From: Caldibacillus debilis DSM 16016
GTDB lineage: Bacteria > Bacillota > Bacilli > Bacillales > Caldibacillaceae
Direction of reading: 5' to 3'
Assembly (NCBI RefSeq): GCF_000383875.1
Contig: NZ_KB912891.1
Location: 116,789-180,788 of the forward strand
Length of the DNA stretch: 64,000 nucleotides
In this document: positions 47,346 through 55,704 of the stretch, piece by piece
How the letters are laid out: each line of letters opens with the position of its first letter
Position numbering within the stretch: the stretch's first letter is position 1
The notes under the pieces: model-generated
Told to the model about the DNA's origin: nothing
Seen by the model: the letters and a program-made list of their open reading frames with translations, nothing else
Databases searched by the model: none
Made by a program: the position numbers and the translations under genes

Positions 47346-47627
47346 ATGAAATTGTTAAGCATTCATAATGTTTATTACGAATTGGTGGAGGAAAGAAAAA
47401 ACGGATTCAATGAGCAGGCATTCCGCGACCGTTTCAGCGATATTTTGCTCCGTTATGATTATATTGTCGGCGACTGGGGTTACGGCCAGCTCCGGCTGAA
47501 AGGCTTTTTTGACGACAACAACCAGAAGGCGACCTATGATACGAAGATCAGCACCTTGACGGAATATTTATACGAATACTGCAATTTTGGCTGTCCCTAT
47601 TTCGTATTAAAAAAGGTGGAAAAATAA
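47346..47627 (+). CDS. yutD: YutD family protein
   Basis: A 93-residue DUF1027 protein conserved in Bacillaceae. Characteristic stretches are YYELVEERKNGFNEQAFRDRFS, LLRYDYIVGDWGYGQLRLKGFF, and a C-terminal NFGCPYFVLKK. Function unknown. It is divergent from yutC with a 98-bp gap and closed by a strong terminator. Confidence 0.88.
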   Translation: MKLLSIHNVYYELVEERKNGFNEQAFRDRFSDILLRYDYIVGDWGYGQLRLKGFFDDNNQKATYDTKISTLTEYLYEYCNFGCPYFVLKKVEK

Positions 47628-47635
47628 TCGGGAAC

Positions 47636-47673
47636 GGACGGATCTTCCAACGGGATCCGTCCTTTCTTTTTCC
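47636..47673 (+). terminator. Terminator of yutD
   Basis: GGACGGATC (47636-47644) pairs with GATCCGTCC (47654-47662), followed by TTTCTTTTT. Confidence 0.85.
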
Positions 47674-47828
47674 CTTTCTTTTTCGGCCGGAGGGAAAAGA
47701 TTCGGCGGTTTGGTTTCCGCCTTCATCGAAACTCAAGATCCTTCCCTTAAAGTGTCTGCCGAAGTCGAGAGCTTGTCCCTAAAGGCCCGACCTTTCATCC
47801 GTTTTCTTGTTTTTCCGAAAGGGGAATT

Positions 47829-48086
47829 TTATTCCCCTTTTTCATCATGGGGAGGGTGGGCCCCGTCCATTTGCCTCGGCAGGTTTTCATGGAGCTGTTT
47901 GTATTCATAATTGAAGGCGCTGTACACCCTCTGCCCTTTTTTCCCCTTTTTCCCGGGCTTGATCCTTTCGAATTTTCCCCGCGGGGCGCCATAGGGCCCC
48001 TCCGGAAATTCCTCCGGAACGATGTATTCCCGTCCGACTTCAACATTGGCAAATTCCCCGGATTGCTCCGGATCCTTTCGATCCAT
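47829..48086 (-). CDS. Conserved small cytosolic protein
   Basis: An 85-residue acidic-then-basic protein (MDRKDPEQSGEFANVEVGRE.., FERIKPGKKGKKGQRVYSAFNYEYKQLHENLPRQMDGAHPPHDEKGE). I recall close relatives annotated only as cytosolic proteins next to yutD in other Bacillaceae. AAAGGG lies 9 bp before the ATG at 48086. The frame runs further upstream, but that extension is GC-rich and unconvincing. Convergent with yutD. No function can be given. Confidence 0.62.
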   Translation of the reverse strand: MDRKDPEQSGEFANVEVGREYIVPEEFPEGPYGAPRGKFERIKPGKKGKKGQRVYSAFNYEYKQLHENLPRQMDGAHPPHDEKGE

Positions 48087-48439
48087 TCCGTTCATCCCTT
48101 TCAAACGCCGGATATGGCTAGTATTTCCCGGAAATTTTATATTTATTGGCCAAATTTCGCCTTTGCCGCAGGGGTTTGCATGAACCTTGGCGCTGAAGAG
48201 GTAAAAAACATGAAACCCGCAAGTCAGGCGTTTCTCGGCCTTCAGAGACGTTAAGCGTCCGCGATCCGATTTATTGAAACCCGGAAGTTTTTGCGGAAGG
48301 AGATTTTCTTTCGGGGCACGGGCGAGGAGCCCCTGCCGGGGAAGCAAAAGGCGGCATGCGGAAAGGGCCGGGATTGTGTTATCATATAGCTAGCCGAATC
48401 TTCTCGAACGGAAGTTTCTTGAAAAGGGGGAATGAGCCG
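48087..48439. other. Spacer upstream of yutE
   Basis: Holds divergent promoter space for the small cytosolic protein and yutE. No gene, RNA or repeat was recognised. Confidence 0.35.
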
Positions 48440-48880
48440 TTGTACTTTGTTGACCGCAAAAAAATTGAAGAAACCCTGTTATACATGGAAAAACAATTGG
48501 AGACGCTGTCTTCCATCCGATCTCCGGATAAGGAGATCGAGAAAGCGGCCTTGGAGAGGATTGTGTTGACATTGATCGATTCCTTTCTGGATGCGGGCAA
48601 CGCCCTGATCGACGGCTTCATCATGCGGGATCCGGGAAGTTATAACGACATTGTTGATATTTTGGCGGATGAGAAAGTGATTACCAAGAAGATGGCGGAA
48701 GATTTCAAATCGGTCATTCCGATGCGAAAGACGATCATGCAGGAGTATTTGGCCATCGACCATGGCCAGATGCACAGGATGATCCGCCAGGCGGCGCCGT
48801 CTTTTGCCGCTTTTCCGGACCGGGTCAGGGATTATTTGAAACATGGGTCTGGACCGGTTTCCGCATTTAAAAACGAATAA
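48440..48880 (+). CDS. yutE: HepT/DUF86-like protein YutE
   Basis: A 146-residue all-helical DUF86 (HepT-like) protein: ALERIVLTLIDSFLDAGNALIDGFIMRDPGSYNDIVDILADEKVI followed by RKTIMQEYLAID. In active HepT RNases the last motif is R-x4-H-x-Y; here glutamine replaces histidine. No MntA-type nucleotidyltransferase lies beside it, so it is not an obvious toxin-antitoxin unit. TTG 48440 follows AAAGGGGGA. It sits between yutD and yutF as in B. subtilis. Confidence 0.82.
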   Translation: MYFVDRKKIEETLLYMEKQLETLSSIRSPDKEIEKAALERIVLTLIDSFLDAGNALIDGFIMRDPGSYNDIVDILADEKVITKKMAEDFKSVIPMRKTIMQEYLAIDHGQMHRMIRQAAPSFAAFPDRVRDYLKHGSGPVSAFKNE

Positions 48881-48918
48881 TTTTCATAAACATACATAAC
48901 AGGCTGGGGAGATCGACG

Positions 48919-49686
48919 ATGAAAAGATATCGCGGTTATTTAATCGACCTGGACGGAACGATGTACAGGGGAGAGGAACGGATCGATGCGGCCGTCCGGT
49001 TTGTCCGGCGGCTGGCCGAGGAAAAAATCCCGTATTTGTTCGTCACCAATAATTCCACAAAACCGCCCGAACAAGTGGCCGAAAAGCTGAACCGATTCGG
49101 CATTCCGGCGACGAAGGATTCGGTTTTCACCACAAGCATGGCCACGGCCAATTACATTTACCAATGGAAGAAGGATGCGAAGATTTATTTTATCGGGGAA
49201 GAGGGGCTGAAGCTGGCCCTGATGGAAAAAGGATTCGCCTTTGCCGGGGAGGACGCCGAATGCGTCGTCGTCGGCTTGGACCGGCAAGTGACCTATGAAA
49301 AATTTGCCGTCGCCTGCTTGGCGATCCGGAACGGCGCCCGGTTCATTTCAACCAACGGCGACATCGCGCTGCCGACGGAACGGGGACTGATGCCGGGCAA
49401 CGGCGCTTTGACAGCCCTCGTCCGCGTCTCCACCGGGACGGAACCGGTATTTATCGGCAAGCCGGAACCGATCATCGTCGAACAGGCGCTGCAAGTATTG
49501 GGCACAAAAAAAGAGGAGACGCTGCTCGTCGGCGACAACTACGCCACCGACATCCTGGCCGGAATCCGGGCGGGCATCGATACGCTGCTGGTTTTTTCCG
49601 GCGTCACGAAAAAAGAAGATTTGCAAAAGGTGGAGCAAATGCCGACTTACGCCGTCGATTCCTTGGACGAATGGACGGTTCTTTGA
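48919..49686 (+). CDS. yutF: HAD-family phosphatase YutF (NagD type)
   Basis: A 255-residue haloacid-dehalogenase phosphatase of the NagD/nitrophenylphosphatase branch: motif I DLDGTMYRG (residues 9-17), motif II VTNNSTKP, and motif III/IV KPEPIIVEQAL..GDNYATDILAG. It probably acts on small sugar or nucleotide phosphates. The C2 cap lies at about 80-180. GGGGAG precedes ATG 48919. A bidirectional terminator follows. Confidence 0.92.
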   Translation: MKRYRGYLIDLDGTMYRGEERIDAAVRFVRRLAEEKIPYLFVTNNSTKPPEQVAEKLNRFGIPATKDSVFTTSMATANYIYQWKKDAKIYFIGEEGLKLALMEKGFAFAGEDAECVVVGLDRQVTYEKFAVACLAIRNGARFISTNGDIALPTERGLMPGNGALTALVRVSTGTEPVFIGKPEPIIVEQALQVLGTKKEETLLVGDNYATDILAGIRAGIDTLLVFSGVTKKEDLQKVEQMPTYAVDSLDEWTVL

Positions 49687-49712
49687 GACGAAGAATCTCT
49701 TTTTGGTCCGGC

Positions 49713-49746
49713 AAAAACCCGCGGGAAATGGTCCCGCGGGTTTTTA
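49713..49746. terminator. Bidirectional terminator between yutF and yutG
   Basis: ACCCGCGGGA (49717-49726) pairs perfectly with TCCCGCGGGT (49732-49741), with A5 before and T5 after, so it can end both yutF and the convergent yutG. Confidence 0.85.
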
Positions 49747-49811
49747 TACGCACTTCCGATCGGTTGGGGGAAAGCCCGGAAACGGAAAGGGGAGGGGAAC
49801 TTCTTGCGCGG

Positions 49812-50312
49812 TCATTCGGCGCCCACGGAACGGTGAGCCAGCCGGCTGGATGCGGCGGCGGCGATGGCCCCGACAATGTCGTCCAAAAAGGTGTTCACAT
49901 CGCCGTTCCTTTTGTCGTTTAATTTTTTTAAGATTCCCGGTTTGACTTTGTCGATATAACCGTAGTTGGTGAAGCCGATGGAACCGTAGACATTGACGAT
50001 TGAGAAGGCCAGGATCTCGTCTACGCCGTAAAGGCCCTCATCCATTTTGATCATCGTCTGCAGCGGTTCATCGAGCAGCCCCTTTTCCGCCAATACGTCC
50101 AACTGGATTCCGGTCAAAACGGCGTTTTGCACTTCCCGTTTTTCCAATACCGCTTCCACGTTTTCTTTGCATTCTTTGATTTTCAAGTCGGGATGATAGC
50201 TTTTTTGCAAAAAATACACCAGTTCGGCGATGTCATCGACGGTTACTCCCCGTTCCTTCAGCAATTGTTTTGCTCTATTTTCCTTTAACGGCATGAATTT
50301 TTGTTCGGACAT
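49812..50312 (-). CDS. yutG: Phosphatidylglycerophosphatase A-like protein YutG
   Basis: A 166-residue PgpA-domain protein. The C-terminal part (VYGSIGFTNYGYIDKVKPGILKKLNDKRNGDVNTFLDDIVGAIAAAASSRLAH) matches the PgpA motif with its D-x-x-x-A-G-like helix. It lacks the membrane helices of E. coli PgpA, so it is a soluble form whose substrate may be other than phosphatidylglycerol phosphate. ATG 50312 follows AAGGTGATTGCC. Confidence 0.85.
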   Translation of the reverse strand: MSEQKFMPLKENRAKQLLKERGVTVDDIAELVYFLQKSYHPDLKIKECKENVEAVLEKREVQNAVLTGIQLDVLAEKGLLDEPLQTMIKMDEGLYGVDEILAFSIVNVYGSIGFTNYGYIDKVKPGILKKLNDKRNGDVNTFLDDIVGAIAAAASSRLAHRSVGAE

Positions 50313-50536
50313 GGCAATCACCTTCTTTTCAATATGATGGAAAGTCAGGAATTTTTATCCGGACGGGCGAGGTTTTGGCCTCCGCCCTTCATCATGGGAC
50401 GGGGCGGAGAAAACCGCTTCGTTTTCCTTATTATAATCCCCCTGGAACAAAATGTGAAATAGTCCGAAGGAGGGGATCATACAATGGGTAGAAAGGTATT
50501 GGACTTTTATTGGCGGGAACCGGGGAGGAAAAGGAA

Positions 50537-51541
50537 ATGGAAATGGATGCCTCTTTTATCCGGCAGCAATACGGAATCACGCCTGAGGGGTTTTTCACCC
50601 TGGACGGCTGCCCGGCCTTTCGCAGCGGCGATCAGGTCTATATCCGGATCAGGACGGAAGAGGCGCCGGATGAAATTCAGGAACGTTACGCCATGGCCAA
50701 TTGGCTCATTTCCTTCGGGGAGAGGCATGTTCCGGAATTTTTGCCGGCGAAGGACGGGTATTATATTATAGCATATCGGGGCGAACCGTGCCTGGTTTTG
50801 CGAATCCCCCTCCGGAATCTGGGTGAAATCCGCGATCTCGGCCGGGAATTGGCCGGCTTCCACCGCCGGGGCAGGAATTTTGCCGGCGGCAAGGCGCTGA
50901 ACCGGTACGGCCTGTGGAAAGAAATGTGGGAGAGGCGTCTGGAGCAGCTGGATGCGGTATGGAAAACCATGGAAGGGAAGGCGCCTGGGCGCGGATTTGA
51001 ACGATTGTTCGCGGAGGCCTTTCCCTATTTTTCCGGTTTGTGCGAAAACGCCATACAGTATTTCACGGAGACCTTTTATGATGAGCGTCCTTGGGATTGC
51101 GATCTTCCGGCGATCTGTCACCACCGGTTCGGCTGTTCGGCCTGGAGGGGCAAATCCGTTTGGAAAAACCCCTTCGATTGGGTCGTCGACCATCCGTCGC
51201 GGGATCTTGCCGAATGGTCCCGGGACGCCTTTTTCCGTTTCCCGGGAAGGTATAAGGAAATGATTTCCCGCCTGCTTCGGGAATATGCGTCCGCCGTTCC
51301 ATTGTCCCCTTTTTTTTGCCGCCTGTATTATTCCCGCCTCCTTCTTCCGCTCCATTTTTTGGAATGTGCCGAAGGCTGTTTTACGGCGGAATCTGACGGG
51401 GAGAGGCTGAAAAAAGAAAGGGAACTGGAGGTGATGGTGGAACGGAGCGGGGAATATGAAAAATTCTTGGCGGAATTGATCGAATATTTGCAAATCCGGA
51501 TGCAAAACCATTGGCTGCCGCGGGTCGATTGGTTAAAATAA
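50537..51541 (+). CDS. yutH: Spore coat protein YutH (kinase-like fold)
   Basis: A 334-residue CotS/YutH-type protein related in fold to aminoglycoside kinases but degenerate at the catalytic site. RELAGFHRRGRNF, ICHHRFGCSAWRGKSVWKNPFDWVVDHPSRDLAEW and the C-terminal RLYYSRLLLPLHFLE segment are typical of YutH. B. subtilis YutH is a coat-associated protein. ATG 50537 follows GGGGAGG by about 8 bp. Confidence 0.88.
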   Translation: MEMDASFIRQQYGITPEGFFTLDGCPAFRSGDQVYIRIRTEEAPDEIQERYAMANWLISFGERHVPEFLPAKDGYYIIAYRGEPCLVLRIPLRNLGEIRDLGRELAGFHRRGRNFAGGKALNRYGLWKEMWERRLEQLDAVWKTMEGKAPGRGFERLFAEAFPYFSGLCENAIQYFTETFYDERPWDCDLPAICHHRFGCSAWRGKSVWKNPFDWVVDHPSRDLAEWSRDAFFRFPGRYKEMISRLLREYASAVPLSPFFCRLYYSRLLLPLHFLECAEGCFTAESDGERLKKERELEVMVERSGEYEKFLAELIEYLQIRMQNHWLPRVDWLK

Positions 51542-51639
51542 TAGGGGATTCCGTTGCGTCTTTCACGGGACGGATCCGGGATCACCGACGGACGGATTTC
51601 GTATCAGGGAACGGACTTTGCAGGGGAAAGGAGATTGCC

Positions 51640-52635
51640 ATGACTGCCAAACCGTACATTTATGTGACCCGGCAGCTGCCGGCGGAGATCATCGAAAAAC
51701 TGCGGCGTTTTGCCGAAGTGGGAGTTTGGCCGAGCGAAGAACGGCCCGTTCCGCGGGATGTTTTGCTCAGGGAAGCGGCGAAGGCGGACGGGTTATTCGC
51801 CATGTTATCCGACCGGATCGATGAAGAGCTTTTATCCGCGGCAAAGCGTTTGAAGGTGGTCGCCAATCTCGGCGTGGGTTATGACAATATCGACGTTGGC
51901 AAGGCGACGGAACTCGGCGTTGCCGTATGCAATACCCCGGATATATTGACCGACACGACGGCGGACTTGACGATGGCCCTGATCCTGATGGCCGGACGGC
52001 GGTTGGGGGAAGCGTTGGAATGCGTGAAAAACGGCCGCTGGAAGAGCTGGAGCCCTTTCTTTATGGCGGGCACGGATATCCATCATAAAACCTTGGGCAT
52101 TGTCGGCATGGGGAAAATCGGCGAAGCGGTGGCCGAGCGGGCCCGGGGTTTTTCCATGAAGGTGCTGTATCATAACCGGCATCGGAAACCGGAGGCGGAA
52201 AAACGGCTGGGCGCGGTCTACAGATCCTTTGACGATTTGCTTCGGGAATCGGATTACGTGGTCTGCTTGACGCCCCTGACCGATGAGACGAGGGGAATGT
52301 TCGACCGGGAAGCGTTTAAAAAGATGAAACCTTCGGCCTTTTTCATCAATGTGGCGAGGGGCGCGGTCGCCGTGGAAGAGGATTTGATCGAGGCGCTGGA
52401 AAAGGGGGAAATTGCCGGCGCCGGGCTGGATGTTTTCGCCGAGGAACCGGTCCGTCCGGACCATCCCCTTTTGAAAATGAAACAGGTGGTGCCTTTGCCC
52501 CATATCGGCAGCGCCTCGACGGAAACGAGATGGGCGATGATGGAAAGATGCGCGGAGAATTTGGAAGCGGTCCTGTCCGGAAGGCCGCCGGTGAATGTGG
52601 TCAATCCTTCGGTCTTGCAAAGATCGCACCTCTGA
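51640..52635 (+). CDS. D-isomer 2-hydroxyacid dehydrogenase (glyoxylate/2-ketogluconate reductase type)
   Basis: A 331-residue NAD(P)H-dependent reductase. The catalytic trio is visible: arginine in INVARGAVAVEE (near 236), glutamate in DVFAEEPVRPDHP (near 264) and histidine in PLPHIGSAS (near 286). The Rossmann motif is VGMGKIGEAVAERA (near 155). Sequence resembles glycerate/glyoxylate reductase and B. subtilis YvcT. ATG 51640 follows AAAGGAG. Substrate undetermined. It is an insertion relative to the B. subtilis yut order. Confidence 0.9.
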   Translation: MTAKPYIYVTRQLPAEIIEKLRRFAEVGVWPSEERPVPRDVLLREAAKADGLFAMLSDRIDEELLSAAKRLKVVANLGVGYDNIDVGKATELGVAVCNTPDILTDTTADLTMALILMAGRRLGEALECVKNGRWKSWSPFFMAGTDIHHKTLGIVGMGKIGEAVAERARGFSMKVLYHNRHRKPEAEKRLGAVYRSFDDLLRESDYVVCLTPLTDETRGMFDREAFKKMKPSAFFINVARGAVAVEEDLIEALEKGEIAGAGLDVFAEEPVRPDHPLLKMKQVVPLPHIGSASTETRWAMMERCAENLEAVLSGRPPVNVVNPSVLQRSHL

Positions 52636-53082
52636 CGGAAACGGACCGGGGGAAGTCGGCTTTTCGAAGATCGGAAGCTATGGTTTGCCGGGGTACGAAC
52701 CATGCCAAAGTTCCTTGCGGACAAGGCGTGGGAAAATGATGAACGGAGCATTGTTAAAACGTGGGGACAGGACGCCAATTCCTTTCTTTCGGTTGAGGAG
52801 GGGCCGCGCATCTTTTGAACTCCGGCCGAGGCGGATTTGAAAATCGGGTTTTCAGCTTCGCGGCCGGTGACCGTCCGCCCGGCCGGCACCGCGGCCCGCG
52901 CAGGTTCCAACGGAAGGCCGGTTGACAAAGGAAGCCCCGCCCGCCTTTCCCTGCGGATCCGAAAAAGCGCCGGCCGTCCGCGGATTTTACCGCGTGTCCG
53001 CGGGGTTTACCGATTAAAATCCCGGAGCCATTTCCCGCATGTTGCCGGTGAAAATTCCGCAAGGCGGTGCGGACTGTCCGAA
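52636..53082. other. GC-rich spacer before yutI
   Basis: About 450 bp without a recognisable gene. The sequence is GC-rich and full of short inverted repeats. No rightward terminator was identified for the dehydrogenase gene. Confidence 0.35.
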
Positions 53083-53130
53083 AAATAAAAAACAGCTTAT
53101 TGGATGATGAACCAATAAGCTTTTCCTTTA
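53083..53130 (-). terminator. Terminator of yutI (possibly bidirectional)
   Basis: AGCTTATTGG (53094-53103) pairs perfectly with CCAATAAGCT (53112-53121). Leftward it runs into GTTTTTTATTTTT; rightward into TTTCCTTTATTTT. Confidence 0.85.
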
Positions 53131-53146
53131 TTTTGACATGGATTTT

Positions 53147-53383
53147 TTAAAAGACTTGTTCCACTTCAACGACTCCGGGCACTTCTTCAAACAGCGCCCT
53201 TTCGATTCCGGCTTTTAAGGTGATGGTCGAGCTGGGGCATGTGCCGCAGGCGCCGAGCAGACGCAGTTTGACCACACCATCTTCCACGTCGACGAGTTCG
53301 CAGTCACCGCCGTCACGAAGCAGAAAAGGACGCAGTTTATCCAGCACTTCCTGAACCTGTTCCTTGATCTCCCGATCTGCCAT
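53147..53383 (-). CDS. yutI: NifU-like Fe-S carrier YutI
   Basis: A 78-residue Nfu-type protein consisting only of the C-terminal NifU domain: [42 protein letters not shown], whose CxxC binds a 4Fe-4S cluster for delivery to targets. AAAGGAG precedes the ATG at 53383. It complements the SUF system at 32.6-37.8 kb. It is divergent from yuzD. Confidence 0.95.
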   Translation of the reverse strand: MADREIKEQVQEVLDKLRPFLLRDGGDCELVDVEDGVVKLRLLGACGTCPSSTITLKAGIERALFEEVPGVVEVEQVF

Positions 53384-53479
53384 ATCATCGACTCCTTTCC
53401 TAATTCATAGTATAATAAAGTTCAACAAAAAAATCTATTGGAAAATGCCGACCGCCGGCTTCCATAAAGGGGATGGACC

Positions 53480-53818
53480 ATGAAAAAGAAAGTGGAGATC
53501 GTCGTTTACGGCGCCGAACAAATATGCCCGTCCTGTGTCAATCTGCCGTCGTCCAGGGACACCTTTGAATGGCTGCAGGCGGCCATTGCCCGAAAGTTTC
53601 CGGGCCAGCCGTTTGCCATCGAATACGTGGATCTGTTCAATCCCCCGGACGAAGGGAAAAAGCGGGCGTTCGCACGGAAAGTGATCGAAGAGGACATGTT
53701 TTATCCGGTCGTCGTCATTGAAGACCGAGTCGTGGGCGAAGGGAATCCCCGCCTGAAGGAGATATTCGCCGAATTGGAAAAATACGGATACAAACCGGGA
53801 ACGGAAAGCGGCAAATAG
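53480..53818 (+). CDS. yuzD: YuzD family thioredoxin-like protein
   Basis: A 112-residue DUF1462 protein with a thioredoxin-like start (VEIVVYGAEQICPSCVNLPSSRDTFEWL) that carries a CxxC at 16-19, followed by FNPPDEGKKRAFARKVIEEDMFYPVVVIEDRVVGEGNP. A redox role near the Fe-S gene yutI is plausible but not shown. Function is unknown in B. subtilis. Confidence 0.9.
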   Translation: MKKKVEIVVYGAEQICPSCVNLPSSRDTFEWLQAAIARKFPGQPFAIEYVDLFNPPDEGKKRAFARKVIEEDMFYPVVVIEDRVVGEGNPRLKEIFAELEKYGYKPGTESGK

Positions 53819-53832
53819 CCGCCTTTTTTTTT
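53808..53832 (+). terminator. Terminator overlapping the yuzD stop
   Basis: GCGGC (53808-53812) pairs with GCCGC (53818-53822) and is followed by nine Ts; the hairpin includes the last codons of yuzD. Confidence 0.7.
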
Positions 53833-54223
53833 CGGGCGGTCCCGACGGAAAAGGAGATTCCGTCTGCGGCCGGGACGAAAAGCCCTCTCCCCGCAAAGCA
53901 AATCCATGGAATGGCCGTTCTTCTGCATCCACCGATAAGGGGCCCTTTCCCGGGAAAGGAAAGGACGGAAAAAATTTGCGGGAGCGTTTCGTCCGCGAAC
54001 CTCCCGCCAAAGAAATGCGCATGTCCCTTCGGAAAAACGGGACGTTTCCAACGGGGACGGGGACGGTTCGCCTAAGGGTCCGCCGGTTAAGAATCCTTGA
54101 AAAAGGACGTTTGACATTTCCTTGCCCGTCGTTCTTTTGTTCGCCAGCGGAAACCCCCGTCGATTTGCCCGGCCGCCGTTCGTCCCCGGAAGGAAGATGG
54201 GCCGTTTCCGGCCGCAGGCCCCT
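53833..54223. other. Spacer between yuzD and livF
   Basis: Two convergent genes flank about 390 bp with no recognisable gene. A short GGGGAC tandem (near 54054) is the only repeat noted. Confidence 0.35.
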
Positions 54224-54928
54224 TCAACTCCCCAAATACGCGGCTTTAATTTGTTCGCTGTTATAGATGTCGCTCGCCTTCCCCGAATGGACGATTTTTC
54301 CCGTTTCCAATACGTACGCCCGGTCGGCGATCCCCAATGCCAAATTCGCGTTTTGTTCCACCAGCAGGATCGTCGTGCCGCTTTCGCTGATTTCCCGGAT
54401 GACTTGGAAGATGGTCTTGACCAGCAGCGGGGCCAGCCCCATGGACGGTTCGTCCAAGAGAAGCAAGGACGGCCTCGACATCAGGGCCCTGCCGATGGCC
54501 AGCATTTGCTGTTCCCCGCCGGACAGGGTCCCGGCCAATTGTTTTTTTCGTTCGGCCAGCCGGGGAAAAAGGTCGTAAACCTTTTTGAAATCCTGGGCCA
54601 CCGCCGCCTTATCTTTTCTGAGATATGCCCCCAATTCCAGATTTTCTTCCACCGTCAAGTTGGGGAACACCCGGCGTCCTTCGGGAACTTGGGAGATTCC
54701 CGCCTTTACGATCATCGGCGCCGGTTTACCGTGGATTTCCCGGCCTTTGTAGGTGATCGAGCCGGATTTCGGTTTAATCAAGCCGGAAATGGTTTTTAAC
54801 AAGGTCGTTTTTCCCGCGCCGTTGGCGCCGATCAAGGTGACGATTTCCCCTTCGTTCACTTCCAGGGACAGATCCTTCAGCACGTGAATTTGGCCGTAAT
54901 ACACGTTTAAATTTTTTACCCGGATCAT
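54224..54928 (-). CDS. livF: Branched-chain amino acid ABC transporter ATPase LivF
   Basis: One of two ATPases of the leucine/isoleucine/valine importer (234 residues): Walker A GANGAGKTT, signature LSGGEQQMLAIGRAL and Walker B LLLLDEPSMGL. The LivF-type end (VLETGKIVHSGKASDI) distinguishes it from LivG. It overlaps the livG stop by four bases. Last gene of livJ-livH-livM-livG-livF. Confidence 0.95.
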   Translation of the reverse strand: MIRVKNLNVYYGQIHVLKDLSLEVNEGEIVTLIGANGAGKTTLLKTISGLIKPKSGSITYKGREIHGKPAPMIVKAGISQVPEGRRVFPNLTVEENLELGAYLRKDKAAVAQDFKKVYDLFPRLAERKKQLAGTLSGGEQQMLAIGRALMSRPSLLLLDEPSMGLAPLLVKTIFQVIREISESGTTILLVEQNANLALGIADRAYVLETGKIVHSGKASDIYNSEQIKAAYLGS

Positions 54929-55704
54929 GACACGACCTCCTCTCCGAGATACGCCTCAATGACTCTCTTGTCGTTTCGGACCTCTTCGGGGGAACCTTCC
55001 GCGATCTTTTGTCCGTGATCCAAAACGATGATCCTTTGGCATATGCCCATCACAAGAGGCATGTCATGTTCAATTAATAAAATGGACAGATGAAATTCCC
55101 TTTGAATGAAACGGATCAACTCCATCAATTCCTGGGTTTCCTTCGGGTTCATGCCCGCCGCCGGTTCGTCCAGCAGGAGGAGCTTCGGGTTGGCGGCCAG
55201 GGCCCTGGCGATCTCCAGCCGCCGCTGCTGGCCGTAGGGGAGATTTTTTGCCAATTCGTCCTTTTTCGAATCCAGGTTAAAAATTTTTAAGAAAGAGACG
55301 GCCTTCTCTTCGATTTCCTTTTCCCCGGAGAAATGGGAAGGCAGCCGGAAGACGGAGCTCAGGATGGAATGTTTGGCCAAGGAATGATAGGCCGCTTTGA
55401 CGTTGTCCAAGACCGTCAATTCTTTAAACAGGCGGATATTTTGAAAGGTGCGGCTGATCCCCTTTTGGGTGATTTTATACGGGGGAAGCTTGACGATGGA
55501 TTCCCCCTGCAGTCTGATCTCTCCCTCCGTCGGGGGATACACGCCGGTCAGCAGATTGAAGATGGTCGTTTTTCCCGCCCCGTTCGGCCCGATGAGCCCC
55601 ACCAGTTCGTTTTCATAAATTTCAAGATTGATGTTCGAGACGGCCTTCAATCCGCCGAACTGGACGCCGACCTGTTTCATTTCAAGCAACGGTTTGTTTG
55701 CCAT
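54925..55704 (-). CDS. livG: Branched-chain amino acid ABC transporter ATPase LivG
   Basis: The second ATPase (259 residues): Walker A GPNGAGKTT, the LivG-specific TQKGISRTFQNIRLF segment, signature LPYGQQRRLEIARAL and Walker B LLLLDEPAAGMNPKE. Its start overlaps the livM end by 23 bp and its end overlaps livF, so the three are translationally coupled. Confidence 0.95.
   Translation of the reverse strand: MANKPLLEMKQVGVQFGGLKAVSNINLEIYENELVGLIGPNGAGKTTIFNLLTGVYPPTEGEIRLQGESIVKLPPYKITQKGISRTFQNIRLFKELTVLDNVKAAYHSLAKHSILSSVFRLPSHFSGEKEIEEKAVSFLKIFNLDSKKDELAKNLPYGQQRRLEIARALAANPKLLLLDEPAAGMNPKETQELMELIRFIQREFHLSILLIEHDMPLVMGICQRIIVLDHGQKIAEGSPEEVRNDKRVIEAYLGEEVVS

Noticed and set aside
48440-49686. 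yutE-yutF as a toxin-antitoxin pair
   Set aside because: yutF is a HAD phosphatase, not a nucleotidyltransferase antitoxin, and yutE lacks the catalytic histidine.
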